This document shows, piece after piece, positions 54,707 through 63,495 of a stretch of 64,000 nucleotides of DNA (positions are counted from its first letter, which is position 1; each line of letters starts with the position of its first letter). The translations under genes and the position numbers were made by a program. The notes under the pieces were generated by a model. It worked only from the letters and a program-made list of their open reading frames with translations, was not told the DNA's origin and searched no databases. The DNA is taken from the NCBI GenBank assembly GCA_015903945.1, contig JABMDL010000010.1:1-64000 (forward strand), read 5' to 3'. The stretch is from Nitrospira sp. GTDB taxonomy: Bacteria; Nitrospirota; Nitrospiria; Nitrospirales; Nitrospiraceae.

Positions 54707-55581
54707 GAAGGCCTGGCCGCCTGGTCGAACCCGAGTATCTTCTGAAGTCCACGAAAATCTTTCTCCACCGGACAGGCGAAATCCCGGCTCCACTCCCACC
54801 AGGACCCCGGATAATTTCTTACCGTCCGATACCCCGCCAATTTGAGGATGAAATACAGCCACGCCGACCGCACTCCGCCGGTGCAATAACAGATCAGATC
54901 CTGATTGCCCCGGATGCCTTTATCCTCCAACATTTCCTTGATCACATCCGTATCCTTGATCGTCGCATCCTTGTTCAAGAATCCGTTCCAGGCCACGTGG
55001 ATCGCCGACGGGATGTGCCCGGGCCTTGGAATGCCGGGGACTTCTTTCCCCATATATTCTTCCAAACTCCGCGCATCCAAGATGGCGGTTTGGTCATGGG
55101 GCGATCGCACGATCTGCTTCAAATCGTCCTTGGAGATCGCCAGGGCTTTGACCGGCTGCGCGTTGAAATTCCCCGCGGTCTGCGACACACGGCCGTGCTC
55201 GAACGGACGCTTCTCCGCCGTCCACTTGACCCAGCCGCCGTCCAAAATCCGCAGATGCTGGTGGCCCAAATACTCCAACATCCAGAACATTCGCCCTTCG
55301 TCGCCCCAGTTATCGAAGGGATTGGAGTAGATCACCACCTCACTCTCATTGCTGATGCCGAGCGTGCGCAGATGCCGTTCGATCTGGCCAAGGTCCGGAT
55401 TCAGCAATCCTTTCGGCACGGCGGCGGGATCACTGTACTCATGCCACGTGGTATGCACGGCGCCGGGAATATGGCCGCCGAATTCATAAGCCGCTCGACC
55501 ACGCACGTCGATCACGACGAGGCCGGGCGTACCCAATCGGTCTTGCAATGTATCCGTATCGATCAACAGCGGGTGGTTCAT
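54703..55581 (-). CDS. Two-domain rhodanese-type sulfurtransferase
   Basis: A 292-residue enzyme of the SseA/thiosulfate sulfurtransferase type. An inactive N-terminal rhodanese domain (LGTPGLVVIDVRGRAAYEFGGHIPGA) is followed by an active one with the catalytic Cys in DLICYCTGGVRSAW. The active-site loop CTGGVR suggests a 3-mercaptopyruvate- or thiosulfate-type donor; I cannot choose. It may take part in sulfur detoxification or cyanide metabolism. The gene stands alone and overlaps the smbP promoter. Confidence 0.9.
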   Translation of the reverse strand: MNHPLLIDTDTLQDRLGTPGLVVIDVRGRAAYEFGGHIPGAVHTTWHEYSDPAAVPKGLLNPDLGQIERHLRTLGISNESEVVIYSNPFDNWGDEGRMFWMLEYLGHQHLRILDGGWVKWTAEKRPFEHGRVSQTAGNFNAQPVKALAISKDDLKQIVRSPHDQTAILDARSLEEYMGKEVPGIPRPGHIPSAIHVAWNGFLNKDATIKDTDVIKEMLEDKGIRGNQDLICYCTGGVRSAWLYFILKLAGYRTVRNYPGSWWEWSRDFACPVEKDFRGLQKILGFDQAARPS

Positions 55582-55629
55582 AACGTTTCCTATTTTACCA
55601 GCAGCGGCGCTCAGGATCTCAAGCCGAAT

Positions 55630-56574
55630 TCATGCGTGCAAGAGAGCCTGGATATGGGCATCGACGGATGCAGCGAGCGCGGTCAGATTGTATCCCCCTT
55701 CAAGCGATGACAGGATGTGGCCCTTCGCATGGCGCTTGGCAATCCCGGCGACGATGCCCGTCAGATCGGCATACCCTGCTTCCGTCAACCCCATGCTTGC
55801 CAAGGGATCGTCCTTGTGCGCGTCGAATCCGGAAGAAATGATGACGAACTCCGGCTTGAACTCATCGGCCGCCGGCACGAGCGCTTTGAGGAAGACCGCC
55901 TGGTACGCCTCATCACCCTCTCCGGCTTCCATCGGCACATTGATCGTGAATCCCTCTCCGTCTCCCTTGCCTCGCTCGGTCACCCAACCGCTGCCAGGAT
56001 AATGGGGATACTGGTGGGTGCTGAAAAACAACACGGACGGATCCTCCTCGAAGCTATGCTGGGTCCCATTGCCGTGATGCACATCCCAATCGACAATCAG
56101 CACCCTGGAGAGCCCATACTTCCTCTGCACATAGCGTGCGGCAATGGCCACATTATTAAAAAGACAGAACCCCATGGCCCGACCCGCCTCGGCATGATGC
56201 CCCGGAGGCCTCACCGCGCAAAACACCTGATCGACCTGCCCAGCCATGATGGCATCAACCCCGGCGAGTGCCCCGCCCGCTGCCAGGTACGCGGCATTCA
56301 ACGAACCGGGAGACATGGAGGTATCGGGATCGAGCGAGACACGGCCGCTCAGCGGCACATGCCGGTTCAGCGAGGCGACATAGCTTGGCGTGTGAACCTG
56401 GGTGATCCACTCATCCTCGGCTTTTCGCGGCTCGATTCTGGTCATCTGCGTCAGCGTCCCGCTCTGTTCCAGCTGCTGCATGATCGCCCGCAGCCGGTTG
56501 GGAGACTCCGGATGCCCGGCTCCCATGTCATGTTCAAGATAGGCTGGATGATAGACGAGACCGGTTTTGCTCAT
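55630..56574 (-). CDS. Histone deacetylase-family (acetoin/acetylpolyamine) amidohydrolase
   Basis: I use the ATG at 56574 (MSKTGLVYHPAYLEHDMG, 314 residues). It is a zinc amidohydrolase of the arginase/deacetylase fold: AVRPPGHHAEAGRAMGFCLFNN with the paired histidines, VLIVDWDVHHGNGTQHSF with the zinc ligands, and ISSGFDAHKDDPLASM. Bacterial members remove acetyl groups from polyamines or proteins. The substrate is unknown. It is separated from its neighbours by repeat DNA upstream. Confidence 0.92.
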   Translation of the reverse strand: MSKTGLVYHPAYLEHDMGAGHPESPNRLRAIMQQLEQSGTLTQMTRIEPRKAEDEWITQVHTPSYVASLNRHVPLSGRVSLDPDTSMSPGSLNAAYLAAGGALAGVDAIMAGQVDQVFCAVRPPGHHAEAGRAMGFCLFNNVAIAARYVQRKYGLSRVLIVDWDVHHGNGTQHSFEEDPSVLFFSTHQYPHYPGSGWVTERGKGDGEGFTINVPMEAGEGDEAYQAVFLKALVPAADEFKPEFVIISSGFDAHKDDPLASMGLTEAGYADLTGIVAGIAKRHAKGHILSSLEGGYNLTALAASVDAHIQALLHA

Positions 56575-56594
56575 AGTGCCAAGACACCGTGGTG

Positions 56595-56650
56595 CGTGAA
56601 GTGTATCTCGCAAACAAGAACTTCTTCAGTCCTGCGCTTCACGAGATACG
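56595..56650. repeat. Dispersed intergenic inverted repeat, copy C
   Basis: CGTGAAGTGTATCTCG (56595-56610) pairs with GCGCTTCACGAGATACG (56634-56650). Shorter loop than copies A and B, same words. Confidence 0.65.
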
Positions 56651-56739
56651 GAATACGGATTCAGATTAGCACGCAGAAAACACCATAGACAATGTGCGCC
56701 GGCGCTGCTATCGTCGGTCATCACAACACGGAGTATCCG

Positions 56740-57057
56740 ATGCCTAATCCAAGAATTGAACCGCTGAAAAAAATCCTCGCCATGGACCCGAACGACGATA
56801 TGGCCTGGTTCGGCCTCGGCAAAGCCTACATGGACGATGGGAATTTCGAAGAAGCGGCCACGGCGTTGCGGCAGTGTGTCACGGTCAAGCCCACCTATTC
56901 CGCCGCCTACTTCGCGCTGGCGCAGTCCCTCCATACGCTCAACCGCCTGGACGAATGCCGTACCGTCATTGCAACCGGTATCGAAGTCTCGACGAAGAAC
57001 GGCGATGCGATGGTAACGAAGAATTTGGAAGCGATGAAAAGTTCACTGCCGTCGTGA
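56740..57057 (+). CDS. Tetratricopeptide repeat protein
   Basis: A 105-residue protein starting at the ATG at 56740 (ACGGAG seven bases before). About two and a half TPR units are visible: PNDDMAWFGLGKAYMDDGNFEEAATALRQ, then TYSAAYFALAQSLHTLNRLDECRTVI. It is probably a small scaffold or assembly factor. Its TGA overlaps the GTG start of the deaminase gene by two bases, so the two may be coupled. Confidence 0.8.
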   Translation: MPNPRIEPLKKILAMDPNDDMAWFGLGKAYMDDGNFEEAATALRQCVTVKPTYSAAYFALAQSLHTLNRLDECRTVIATGIEVSTKNGDAMVTKNLEAMKSSLPS

Positions 57058-57665
57058 CAACGCGCCGCTCTTCCGCCTCCCCCTTCCGCCTGCCTCAGTG
57101 GGCCATCCAACTGGCGCGGAGCCGGCACGCCCCATTTCCCTCAAAAGAAAGCCGCATGCGGTTTGTTATCGCATTGGCCTCGACCAATGTGGCGAAAGGC
57201 ACCGGCGGCCCGTTCGGCGCGGCTATCTTCGAATGCCGCACTGGCCAGCTGGTCGGGATTGGAGTCAACGTCATTGAATCAACCAATTGCTCGCACGCCC
57301 ACGCGGAGATGGTCGCCATCGCCGCCGCCCAACAAGCCGTCGGCAATTTCGACCTTGGAGCAGAAGGCATGCCGAAGCATGAGCTCGTGACCAGCTGCGA
57401 GCCCTGCGCCATGTGCTATGGTGCGATCCCCTGGTCCGGCGTCCGGCGGATGCTCTGCGGGGCCCGCGCCAGTGACGCGGAAGCGATTGGATTCGATGAA
57501 GGGGCTAAACCGAAGGACTGGGTGGCGGAACTGAACAAACGAGGAATCTCCGTCGTCCGCGATCTCTCCCGAACACAAGCCGTCTCCGTCCTTCAGCGCT
57601 ACAAAGCAGGCGGCGGCAGGATCTACGGCACCAGGCGGACGCGAAAGAAACGCCTTCACTCGTAA
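57054..57665 (+). CDS. Nucleoside deaminase (CDA-fold, guanine/tRNA-adenosine deaminase-like)
   Basis: I take the GTG at 57054 (203 residues); the track ORF extends upstream into the TPR gene. The zinc motif is complete: NCSHAHAEMVAIAAAQ (HAE) and SCEPCAMCYGAIPWSG (PCxxC). The LARSRHAPFPSKESRMRFVIALASTNV start and long C-terminal half (WVAELNKRGISVVRD) resemble guanine deaminase (GuaD) more than TadA. Substrate assignment to guanine is inference. Confidence 0.85.
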   Translation: MTTRRSSASPFRLPQWAIQLARSRHAPFPSKESRMRFVIALASTNVAKGTGGPFGAAIFECRTGQLVGIGVNVIESTNCSHAHAEMVAIAAAQQAVGNFDLGAEGMPKHELVTSCEPCAMCYGAIPWSGVRRMLCGARASDAEAIGFDEGAKPKDWVAELNKRGISVVRDLSRTQAVSVLQRYKAGGGRIYGTRRTRKKRLHS

Positions 57666-57670
57666 GGCCG

Positions 57671-58516
57671 CTACAGGGTGTCCCGACAGACATCGATCAT
57701 CCGTTCGCTCAGGCCTGCAACCGCTCCGGGGTTCTGAATCAAGACCCTTACACGCGGCTGAGTGCGCTGATGTTTCGCCCGTTCCACCAGTTCAACGTTT
57801 GCTAATCTCGTTCCCGCCTTCGACGGCAGCGGCTCCACATCCCACAGCGCAATCAGCACCGCGCTGACGTGGCGCAACGTCGTCAGCAACACGGTGACGG
57901 CGCCGGATAATGTTTTTAGATCCAGCCAGATTTCTTCCCGCCGGCTGTTCACCCCGCTCCGCAGATCCGCGCGAGGGATAGAGATCGTCAGGATCACCGG
58001 ATCGCAGTAGTCGGCCAGTTGCTTCGCTTTCTGTTGAATGCGCGCGAGAATGCGATGGATGAGGATCACGCCGCGATCCTCTTCTTCTCCTTGCTCTTCC
58101 TCTCTCGCCATGCCACGGAGTGGCACTCGTCGGCGCACCGATGATCCCACCATCGCCGTCACCTCGACGAAGAACCGTTCACGTCCCAAGCCGCACTCGA
58201 GATCGGCGGTGCGCGCTTGCGATTCCGGCAGAAACGTAACGTGGACTCCCGCGCGAATCAGTTGCGTCGCCAACTCCAATTCCGCCAGCGCCGACTCGCG
58301 CACGCCGGGATCGTAGTGCGTAAGGCGATGCATGAGTCGTCCCAGCCGAAGATGGCTCGAATGATTGTCGCAGTGGCGACGCAGCGCGTGCCACCGATCG
58401 TGAAGATCGCGGGAGAGCCCCTCTTCCTCCCGCTTCCAAGCAGGCATCTCTTCAGGGGGCGCGCCTCGCAGATGCGCAACCAGCCTTACGGTCTTTCTTG
58501 GGCGAAACCGTCCCAT
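57671..58516 (-). CDS. Hypothetical protein with a possible PD-(D/E)xK nuclease core
   Basis: I use the ATG at 58516 (281 residues). ALAELELATQLIRAGVHVTFLPESQARTADLECGLGRERFFVEVTAM follows the order E, then D, then E-V-T that marks a restriction-endonuclease-like fold. A basic N-terminus (MGRFRPRKTVRLVAHLRG) and a long C-terminal beta/alpha part follow. No known family is certain. It starts two bases after the small gene at 58519, so the two form a pair. Possible roles include DNA or RNA cleavage. Confidence 0.55.
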   Translation of the reverse strand: MGRFRPRKTVRLVAHLRGAPPEEMPAWKREEEGLSRDLHDRWHALRRHCDNHSSHLRLGRLMHRLTHYDPGVRESALAELELATQLIRAGVHVTFLPESQARTADLECGLGRERFFVEVTAMVGSSVRRRVPLRGMAREEEQGEEEDRGVILIHRILARIQQKAKQLADYCDPVILTISIPRADLRSGVNSRREEIWLDLKTLSGAVTVLLTTLRHVSAVLIALWDVEPLPSKAGTRLANVELVERAKHQRTQPRVRVLIQNPGAVAGLSERMIDVCRDTL

Positions 58517-58518
58517 AA

Positions 58519-58848
58519 TCAGGCCACAGCGGAACCGCCCTCGTCGTTCGAGGATCGGCCGAGGACATCCGGCTGCCGCTTGGCGACTTCCTCGTACATG
58601 TCGTCGAGCCAGCGGCCGGCACAACCGAGCACCTCCCGCACCAGCGGCTCCGGCTGGCCGGTCCGTTTGATGGTCCATTGCGACACATATTCCATGAGGG
58701 CCTCCCGGTCAAATTGCCGGCTGGACTGCGTGGCCAACGTCACGAGTTCGCCCAAGCCGGTCTTCACGATCTCGGCAACCGTGTCCCGCCCGTAGGAGGT
58801 GCTGGCGGTCACGTATTGAATGGCCCGATTGATTTCTTGGTCGGTCAT
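58519..58848 (-). CDS. Hypothetical small helical protein
   Basis: A 109-residue protein without signal or membrane segment. It is mostly helical (NRAIQYVTASTSYGRDTVAEIVKTGLGELVTLA; LVREVLGCAGRWLDDMYEEVAK). No family recognised. It is encoded just before the possible nuclease and probably acts with it. There is no clear ribosome binding site. Confidence 0.55.
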   Translation of the reverse strand: MTDQEINRAIQYVTASTSYGRDTVAEIVKTGLGELVTLATQSSRQFDREALMEYVSQWTIKRTGQPEPLVREVLGCAGRWLDDMYEEVAKRQPDVLGRSSNDEGGSAVA

Positions 58849-58997
58849 AGCGATGACGTTGAAAACGTGTCACATTCCCTGCATCTCCGTCAATGCATCC
58901 GACCATGCGAGGCCCCTGCCACCAATTTTTCTCTTCTCCCCAACCAGACCGATGGTATGATCGTCCATCAGCCGATGTCTATCTCAAGGAGTATCCG

Positions 58998-60800
58998 ATG
59001 GCCGGATTAACCCGTACGCAACGCGCCACGAGACGCAACCGTTCGACGTTTCCCGATCGGTGGAACCTGACCCAGCTGGTCAACGACCCAGTCGTTGGCA
59101 TCGATTCGCTGCTGGCCGACCTGGAATCGAAGGCCACCAAGATCGAAGCCGCGCGGGCGACGCTCGCCCCATCCATGTCAAGCCAGGATCTCCTCGCGCT
59201 GTTGCGTCTCAGCGAGGAAATCGCCCAAGGCTCGTCGCGTCTTGGCGCCTATGCCTACCTTCGATTTTCCGAAAACACGAAGGACTCGGGTGCGCGGTCG
59301 CTGAAAACACGGGTGGAGGAACGGCTGACAGGCCTGAACAATCGACTGCTCTTTTTCGAGCTCTGGTGGCAAAGTGTCGATGACGTTAATGCGGCGCGCC
59401 TGATGGCCGACGCGGGTGACTTGCGCTATCACCTGGAAACGATCCGGCGCTTCAAACCCCACACCTTGTCCGAACCGGAAGAAAAGATCATCAATCTCAA
59501 GAACGTCACCGGCCGGAGCGCGGTCCACACGTTGTACGATGTTGTGACGAACGGATTCACCTTCACACTGGGGGTCGGCGGCAAGAAGAAGACGGTCAAT
59601 CGTGAAGAACTGATGACTTACGTGCGAAGCCCGAAGGCCTCCGCACGACAGGCCGCCTATCAAGAGCTCTATCGGGTCTTTGCCACCCAACGCGACTTGT
59701 TGGGGGAAATCTACAAGACGCTCGTGAACGATTTAAAATCGGAAAACCTCGGGCTCCGCCGATTTTCCGCTCCGATCACCAGCCGCAACCTTAGCAACGA
59801 CGTGCCGGACCAAGCCGTCGATGTACTGCTGGCATCCTGCGCCAAGAACGCCGACATCTTCCAGACGTATTTCACATTGAAAGCCAAGATTTGCAAGATC
59901 AAGCCGATGAACCGCTACCATCTCTACGCGCCGCATCGTACGGAGTCGAAAACGTACAAGTATGCTGACGCGGTCACGATGGTGCTCGACGCCTACCGCG
60001 GGTTCAGCCCTCGCCTGGCCGATTTGGCCGAACAAGTGTTTCGTGATCGGCACATCGATGCCCCGACGAGGCCCGGCAAATTAGGCGGCGCCTACTGCTA
60101 CAGCATCGTCCCCGGCATGACGCCCTATGTCATGCTCAATTACACTGGGGAAGCTCGTGACATTGCCACGATGGCGCACGAACTCGGTCATGCCGTCCAT
60201 GGAATGCTGGCCAAAGACCACTCTGTCTTCACCTTTCATTCGACTCTCCCGCTCGCGGAAACCGCGTCCGTCTTCGGCGAACGTATTTTGTCCGATGCCC
60301 TGATGTCCCAAGAGCGGAACAAGGCTGTGCAACAAGGGCTCTTGCTGAGCCAGTTGGACGACATGTACGCGACCGTGCTGCGGCAGGCCTATTTCGTCCG
60401 CTTCGAAAAGCTGGCCCATCGAATGATTGCGGACGGCGCGACAGCCGACCAATTGGCCAAGACCTATGGAGAAGAGCTTCGGCAGCAGTTCGGGAAGGCT
60501 GTGAAAGTACCGGATGAGTTTCAATGGGAGTGGCTGACCATCCCCCATATTTTTGCCAGTCCGTTCTATTGTTACGCCTACAGCTTCGGCAATCTGCTCG
60601 TGCTGGCGCTCTACCGGATGTACAAAGAACAAGGCGCATCGTTCGTCCCGAAGTATCTGGATCTCCTCGCTACGGGCGGCTCGCAATCACCGCAACAGAT
60701 TCTCGCCACCGTCGGCGTCGATATGACATCCGACGCCTTTTGGCAATCGGGGTTCGATACGATCCGAGAAATGGTGGAACAGTTGGAAGCGACGATGTGA
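58998..60800 (+). CDS. pepF: Oligoendopeptidase F (M3 family)
   Basis: Cytoplasmic zinc peptidase that breaks down oligopeptides, for example proteasome or Lon products. I use the ATG at 58998, with AAGGAG six bases before (600 residues). The HExxH motif is MAHELGHAVHGMLAK with the downstream glutamate in LAETASVFGER. The N-terminal helical half (NLTQLVNDPVVGIDSLLADLE) is typical. The gene is isolated on the plus strand. Confidence 0.94.
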   Translation: MAGLTRTQRATRRNRSTFPDRWNLTQLVNDPVVGIDSLLADLESKATKIEAARATLAPSMSSQDLLALLRLSEEIAQGSSRLGAYAYLRFSENTKDSGARSLKTRVEERLTGLNNRLLFFELWWQSVDDVNAARLMADAGDLRYHLETIRRFKPHTLSEPEEKIINLKNVTGRSAVHTLYDVVTNGFTFTLGVGGKKKTVNREELMTYVRSPKASARQAAYQELYRVFATQRDLLGEIYKTLVNDLKSENLGLRRFSAPITSRNLSNDVPDQAVDVLLASCAKNADIFQTYFTLKAKICKIKPMNRYHLYAPHRTESKTYKYADAVTMVLDAYRGFSPRLADLAEQVFRDRHIDAPTRPGKLGGAYCYSIVPGMTPYVMLNYTGEARDIATMAHELGHAVHGMLAKDHSVFTFHSTLPLAETASVFGERILSDALMSQERNKAVQQGLLLSQLDDMYATVLRQAYFVRFEKLAHRMIADGATADQLAKTYGEELRQQFGKAVKVPDEFQWEWLTIPHIFASPFYCYAYSFGNLLVLALYRMYKEQGASFVPKYLDLLATGGSQSPQQILATVGVDMTSDAFWQSGFDTIREMVEQLEATM

Positions 60801-60936
60801 CCTTGATCGTTACAGATAATGCCCGTTGTGGCAGACAAATCTTCGTGTAGCACTTGACCTCGCGGATGGTATCGGTGTCGTTTGCGACCAGCCTCCCCAT
60901 CACTGTTGATTTCGAACCTGAATAGTAGCCGATCAC

Positions 60937-61506
60937 TCATCCTGTGATGGCCCTAATTTCATCCCGTTGCACTTCCCGCCATTCACCCGGTTTGAGATCC
61001 CCTAACCGAACCGGCCCGATCGCGATGCGCACCAGACGCACGGTCGGATGGCCCACCGCCGCCGTCATGCGGCGGACTTGGCGATTCATTCCTTCGTGGA
61101 TCGTGACTTCCAGCCAAGCGGTGGGCACGTGCTTCCGAAACCGGATGGGCACGGGCCGCTCGGGCAACGCAGGCTCCTCTGCCAACAGCCTCACCTCCGC
61201 CGGCCTCGTTCGTTTTCCACCGAGCGGCACGCCCTTGCAGAGGCGTGCTATGGCATGGTCGTCGGGAATGCGTTCGACTTGTGCCAGATAGACTTTCGGC
61301 AGTTTGTGCATAGGATCGGTAATCCGATGTGCAAGCGCCCCCTCCGAGGTCAGGATCATCAGTCCTTCACTGTCCTGATCGAGACGCCCCGCTGCATAGA
61401 CACCGGGCACGGCGATGTAGTTTGCCAGAGTTGGCCTCCCTCCCGGATCAGTAAAACACGGCAAGACGCCGTAGGGTTTATTGAACGCGATGGCGCGTAT
61501 GGGCAT
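60937..61506 (-). CDS. rRNA pseudouridine synthase, RsuA/RluB/RluE family
   Basis: A 189-residue enzyme without the N-terminal S4 domain, as in RluE. AIAFNKPYGVLPCFTDP, YAAGRLDQDSEGLMILTSEGALAHRI (catalytic aspartate) and HEGMNRQVRRMTAAVGHPTVRLVRIAIGP are the family motifs. RluE modifies U2457 of 23S rRNA in E. coli; the exact target here is not proven. It converges with pepF. Confidence 0.9.
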   Translation of the reverse strand: MPIRAIAFNKPYGVLPCFTDPGGRPTLANYIAVPGVYAAGRLDQDSEGLMILTSEGALAHRITDPMHKLPKVYLAQVERIPDDHAIARLCKGVPLGGKRTRPAEVRLLAEEPALPERPVPIRFRKHVPTAWLEVTIHEGMNRQVRRMTAAVGHPTVRLVRIAIGPVRLGDLKPGEWREVQRDEIRAITG

Positions 61507-61640
61507 AATCGTGGTGGGGCTATCGCCGATCCGTTACGCAATCGCAGGGGTGAAGATACGGCTAACTACCTGAATCACTTGGTGGTTTTCTCCAGCAAGC
61601 CGTTCAACGTCAGGCGTCTTACGGCGCCACTCTCGGTGGG

Positions 61641-61669
61641 TTGACAAAACTCTGAGCAAGGCCTATACT
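61641..61669 (+). promoter_or_regulatory. Sigma70-type promoter of the Bfd-like gene
   Basis: TTGACA (61641-61646), 17-base spacer, TATACT (61664-61669). Transcription should begin near 61676, within the Fur box. Together they predict strong expression when iron is low. Confidence 0.75.
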
Positions 61670-61688
61670 GATAATGCTTCTCATAATC
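61670..61688 (+). promoter_or_regulatory. Fur box overlapping the transcription start
   Basis: GATAATGCTTCTCATAATC matches the 19-base Fur consensus GATAATGATAATCATTATC at 15 positions and is palindromic in its arms (GATAATG and CATAATC). It covers the predicted start site of the Bfd-like gene, the usual place for repression. Confidence 0.7.
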
Positions 61689-61705
61689 GTCGGAAGGAGC
61701 AGACC

Positions 61706-61903
61706 ATGTATATGTGCCTCTGCAAGGGAATTACCGAATCGGAGGTCCGCGAGGCCGGACGCGGGGGGCTGGTTATGCCCAGCCAGCTGAAGGCCAAATT
61801 CGATCTCAAGTGCAACGGTTGTTGCGGGCGCTGCGCCAAGAACATCCACGAATTTGTCGACGTCGCCATTCAGGGAGCCGCGACCTCCTGCCCACTACCG
61901 TAG
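61706..61903 (+). CDS. Bacterioferritin-associated ferredoxin-like [2Fe-2S] protein
   Basis: A 65-residue BFD-like domain. MCLCKGITESEVREA and CNGCCGRCAKN supply the CxC and CxxC-type ligands of the 2Fe-2S cluster (one extra Cys in CNGCCGRC). Bfd helps release iron from bacterioferritin. AAGGAG lies six bases before the ATG. The promoter and Fur box upstream predict induction on iron shortage, as known for bfd in Pseudomonas and E. coli. No bacterioferritin gene is next to it. Confidence 0.9.
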   Translation: MYMCLCKGITESEVREAGRGGLVMPSQLKAKFDLKCNGCCGRCAKNIHEFVDVAIQGAATSCPLP

Positions 61904-62033
61904 ACCTGTAATTAACCCTCAGCCGCCGCCGATCCCATACAACACGCCAACACAGCGCGCCCCCCCTTGAACAGCATCCACACGCATCTCGTTCTGACCT
62001 CGAAAAACCATCTCTGCGCGGGAAAGATCTCAC

Positions 62034-62642
62034 TTACTGGGAAGAAGCTCGACGAATAAGTTTGGCAATCTCCGCAACACGTTGGCCCAGGGCCTTGGCA
62101 TCGGCAAGTTCTTTCTTATCGATCCCCGGACTGTCGCCCTCCGTCGTGGCCGACGCTCCAAAGGCTCCACCACCGCTCACCACGATCATCTGGTTGCCCA
62201 GCATGGCGGCGAGCATCGTCAGCATCGTGACCTCTTTGCCACTGGAAATCTGCCCACCGGTCGCAAAAGCCGCACCGACTTTGTTCTTCATCTTGAACTC
62301 GGGAAACACGCCGAACTTGAATTGCCAATTGTCAAAAAACGTCTTGACCTCCCCCGACATGTTGGACCAATAGACCGGCGAGCCGACGATCACGGCGTCG
62401 GAAGAGAACAAATCCTCCGCAGTGACCTGGCCGACACGTTTGAGCAGCACCGTTGTGCCGGGCACCGACTTCGCTCCCTCGACAACCGCTTCCGCCATCC
62501 GCTCCGTATTGCCGGTGAGCGAGTGATAGGTCACAAGCACCTTCACGGGTACGGGCGTTTCCTCCGCCCACGACCTGAAACCGAGGCCACCGATAGTGGT
62601 GATAATAAGAACGGCTGTGGTGAGAATACGGCCTGTATTCAT
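62034..62642 (-). CDS. Flavodoxin/WrbA-like protein with an N-terminal export signal
   Basis: I use the ATG at 62642 because it begins a hydrophobic signal (MNTGRILTTAVLIITTIGGLGFRSWA, 202 residues) and the longer frame overlaps the zinc-ribbon gene. The mature part is a flavodoxin fold: VLVTYHSLTGNTERMAEAV (FMN phosphate loop), DAVIVGSPVYWSNMSGEVKTFFDNW and FATGGQISSGKEVTML, as in WrbA-type NAD(P)H:quinone oxidoreductases. Flavodoxins are normally cytoplasmic; here export or membrane anchoring is predicted. Confidence 0.8.
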   Translation of the reverse strand: MNTGRILTTAVLIITTIGGLGFRSWAEETPVPVKVLVTYHSLTGNTERMAEAVVEGAKSVPGTTVLLKRVGQVTAEDLFSSDAVIVGSPVYWSNMSGEVKTFFDNWQFKFGVFPEFKMKNKVGAAFATGGQISSGKEVTMLTMLAAMLGNQMIVVSGGGAFGASATTEGDSPGIDKKELADAKALGQRVAEIAKLIRRASSQ

Positions 62643-62679
62643 GACGGGCGCCATGAATCTGAAGCAATGCGGGATGTCC

Positions 62680-62865
62680 CTACCGCCGGAATGTCTCTTC
62701 TTCCATGTGCTCTTCAACCGATACTTCCGTCAAAGTACCCCGGTAGCTGCAGCGGTGACAGCGGATTCGCCACTCTTCGATCCACTTTTCCTGCACATAC
62801 GACTGACGACAGGTAGGACAGACAAAGACCCCTTTTTTGTAGAGCACCCGGCGCTTTTCCTGCAT
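62680..62865 (-). CDS. Small zinc-ribbon protein
   Basis: A 61-residue protein with two pairs of cysteines, FVCPTCRQSYVQEKW and IRCHRCSYRG, likely binding one zinc. GGGGA precedes the ATG. The ends are charged (VEEHMEEETFRR). No family recognised. It lies 37 bases upstream of the flavodoxin gene on the same strand and may be co-transcribed with it. Confidence 0.55.
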   Translation of the reverse strand: MQEKRRVLYKKGVFVCPTCRQSYVQEKWIEEWRIRCHRCSYRGTLTEVSVEEHMEEETFRR

Positions 62866-62966
62866 AAGTTCCCCGCAGCGATCTGATTGGAGAATCGCAC
62901 AACGCCCGACGGGATTGCAAGGAGTCAGTTTCTTGACTCGGCGGGACCTGCTCGTTACGATGCGGC

Positions 62967-63446
62967 ATGATCATTCCACCTATTCCCATCGGTCGACTGC
63001 CATCGGCGTTGCTGACAGGCATTCTGCTTGTCCTCGCAGCATCGCCAGGCACCGCTTCAGATTCAGGCCTTATCGCGATCCGCACTCCCTCAGGCAGTAC
63101 CATCCAAGCGGAACTCGCCGACACCCCATTCAAACGCGCGACCGGCCTCATGTACCGAGATCATCTGCAGAAAGACCACGGAATGCTGTTCGTATTCGGC
63201 CAGCCGCATGCCTGGTCATTCTGGATGAAGAACACCAAAATCGCACTCGACTTAATTTGGTTGGACGACAAAAAGCGGGTTGTGCATATCGAGCGGAATG
63301 TCCCCATCTGCACCAAAGCCGACGACTCTTGCCCACAGTATCGGCCGACCAGCGAAGACGCCGTATTTGTCTTGGAGATTGCAGGCGGCACAGCGGCCAG
63401 TTACAAAATCGAGAAGGGCTCAACGCTGCAATTCACGAAGTCGTAA
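62967..63446 (+). CDS. DUF192-family periplasmic protein
   Basis: A 159-residue protein with a signal peptide (about residues 1-30, LPSALLTGILLVLAASPGTAS) and a DUF192 domain. ELADTPFKRATGLMYRDHLQKDHGMLFVF and WSFWMKNTKIALDLIWLDDKKRVVHIE are the conserved blocks. The fold is known but the function is not. It is divergent from the zinc-ribbon gene and converges with the RelA/SpoT gene. Confidence 0.9.
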   Translation: MIIPPIPIGRLPSALLTGILLVLAASPGTASDSGLIAIRTPSGSTIQAELADTPFKRATGLMYRDHLQKDHGMLFVFGQPHAWSFWMKNTKIALDLIWLDDKKRVVHIERNVPICTKADDSCPQYRPTSEDAVFVLEIAGGTAASYKIEKGSTLQFTKS

Positions 63447-63495
63447 TCGGAAGCGCGATGGGACAATTGACGTGACGGCTACGGATACACCGTTT

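Noticed and set aside
60801-60936. Small gene in the pepF-rluE gap
   Set aside because: The frames here are short, overlap the genes and have no ribosome binding site.
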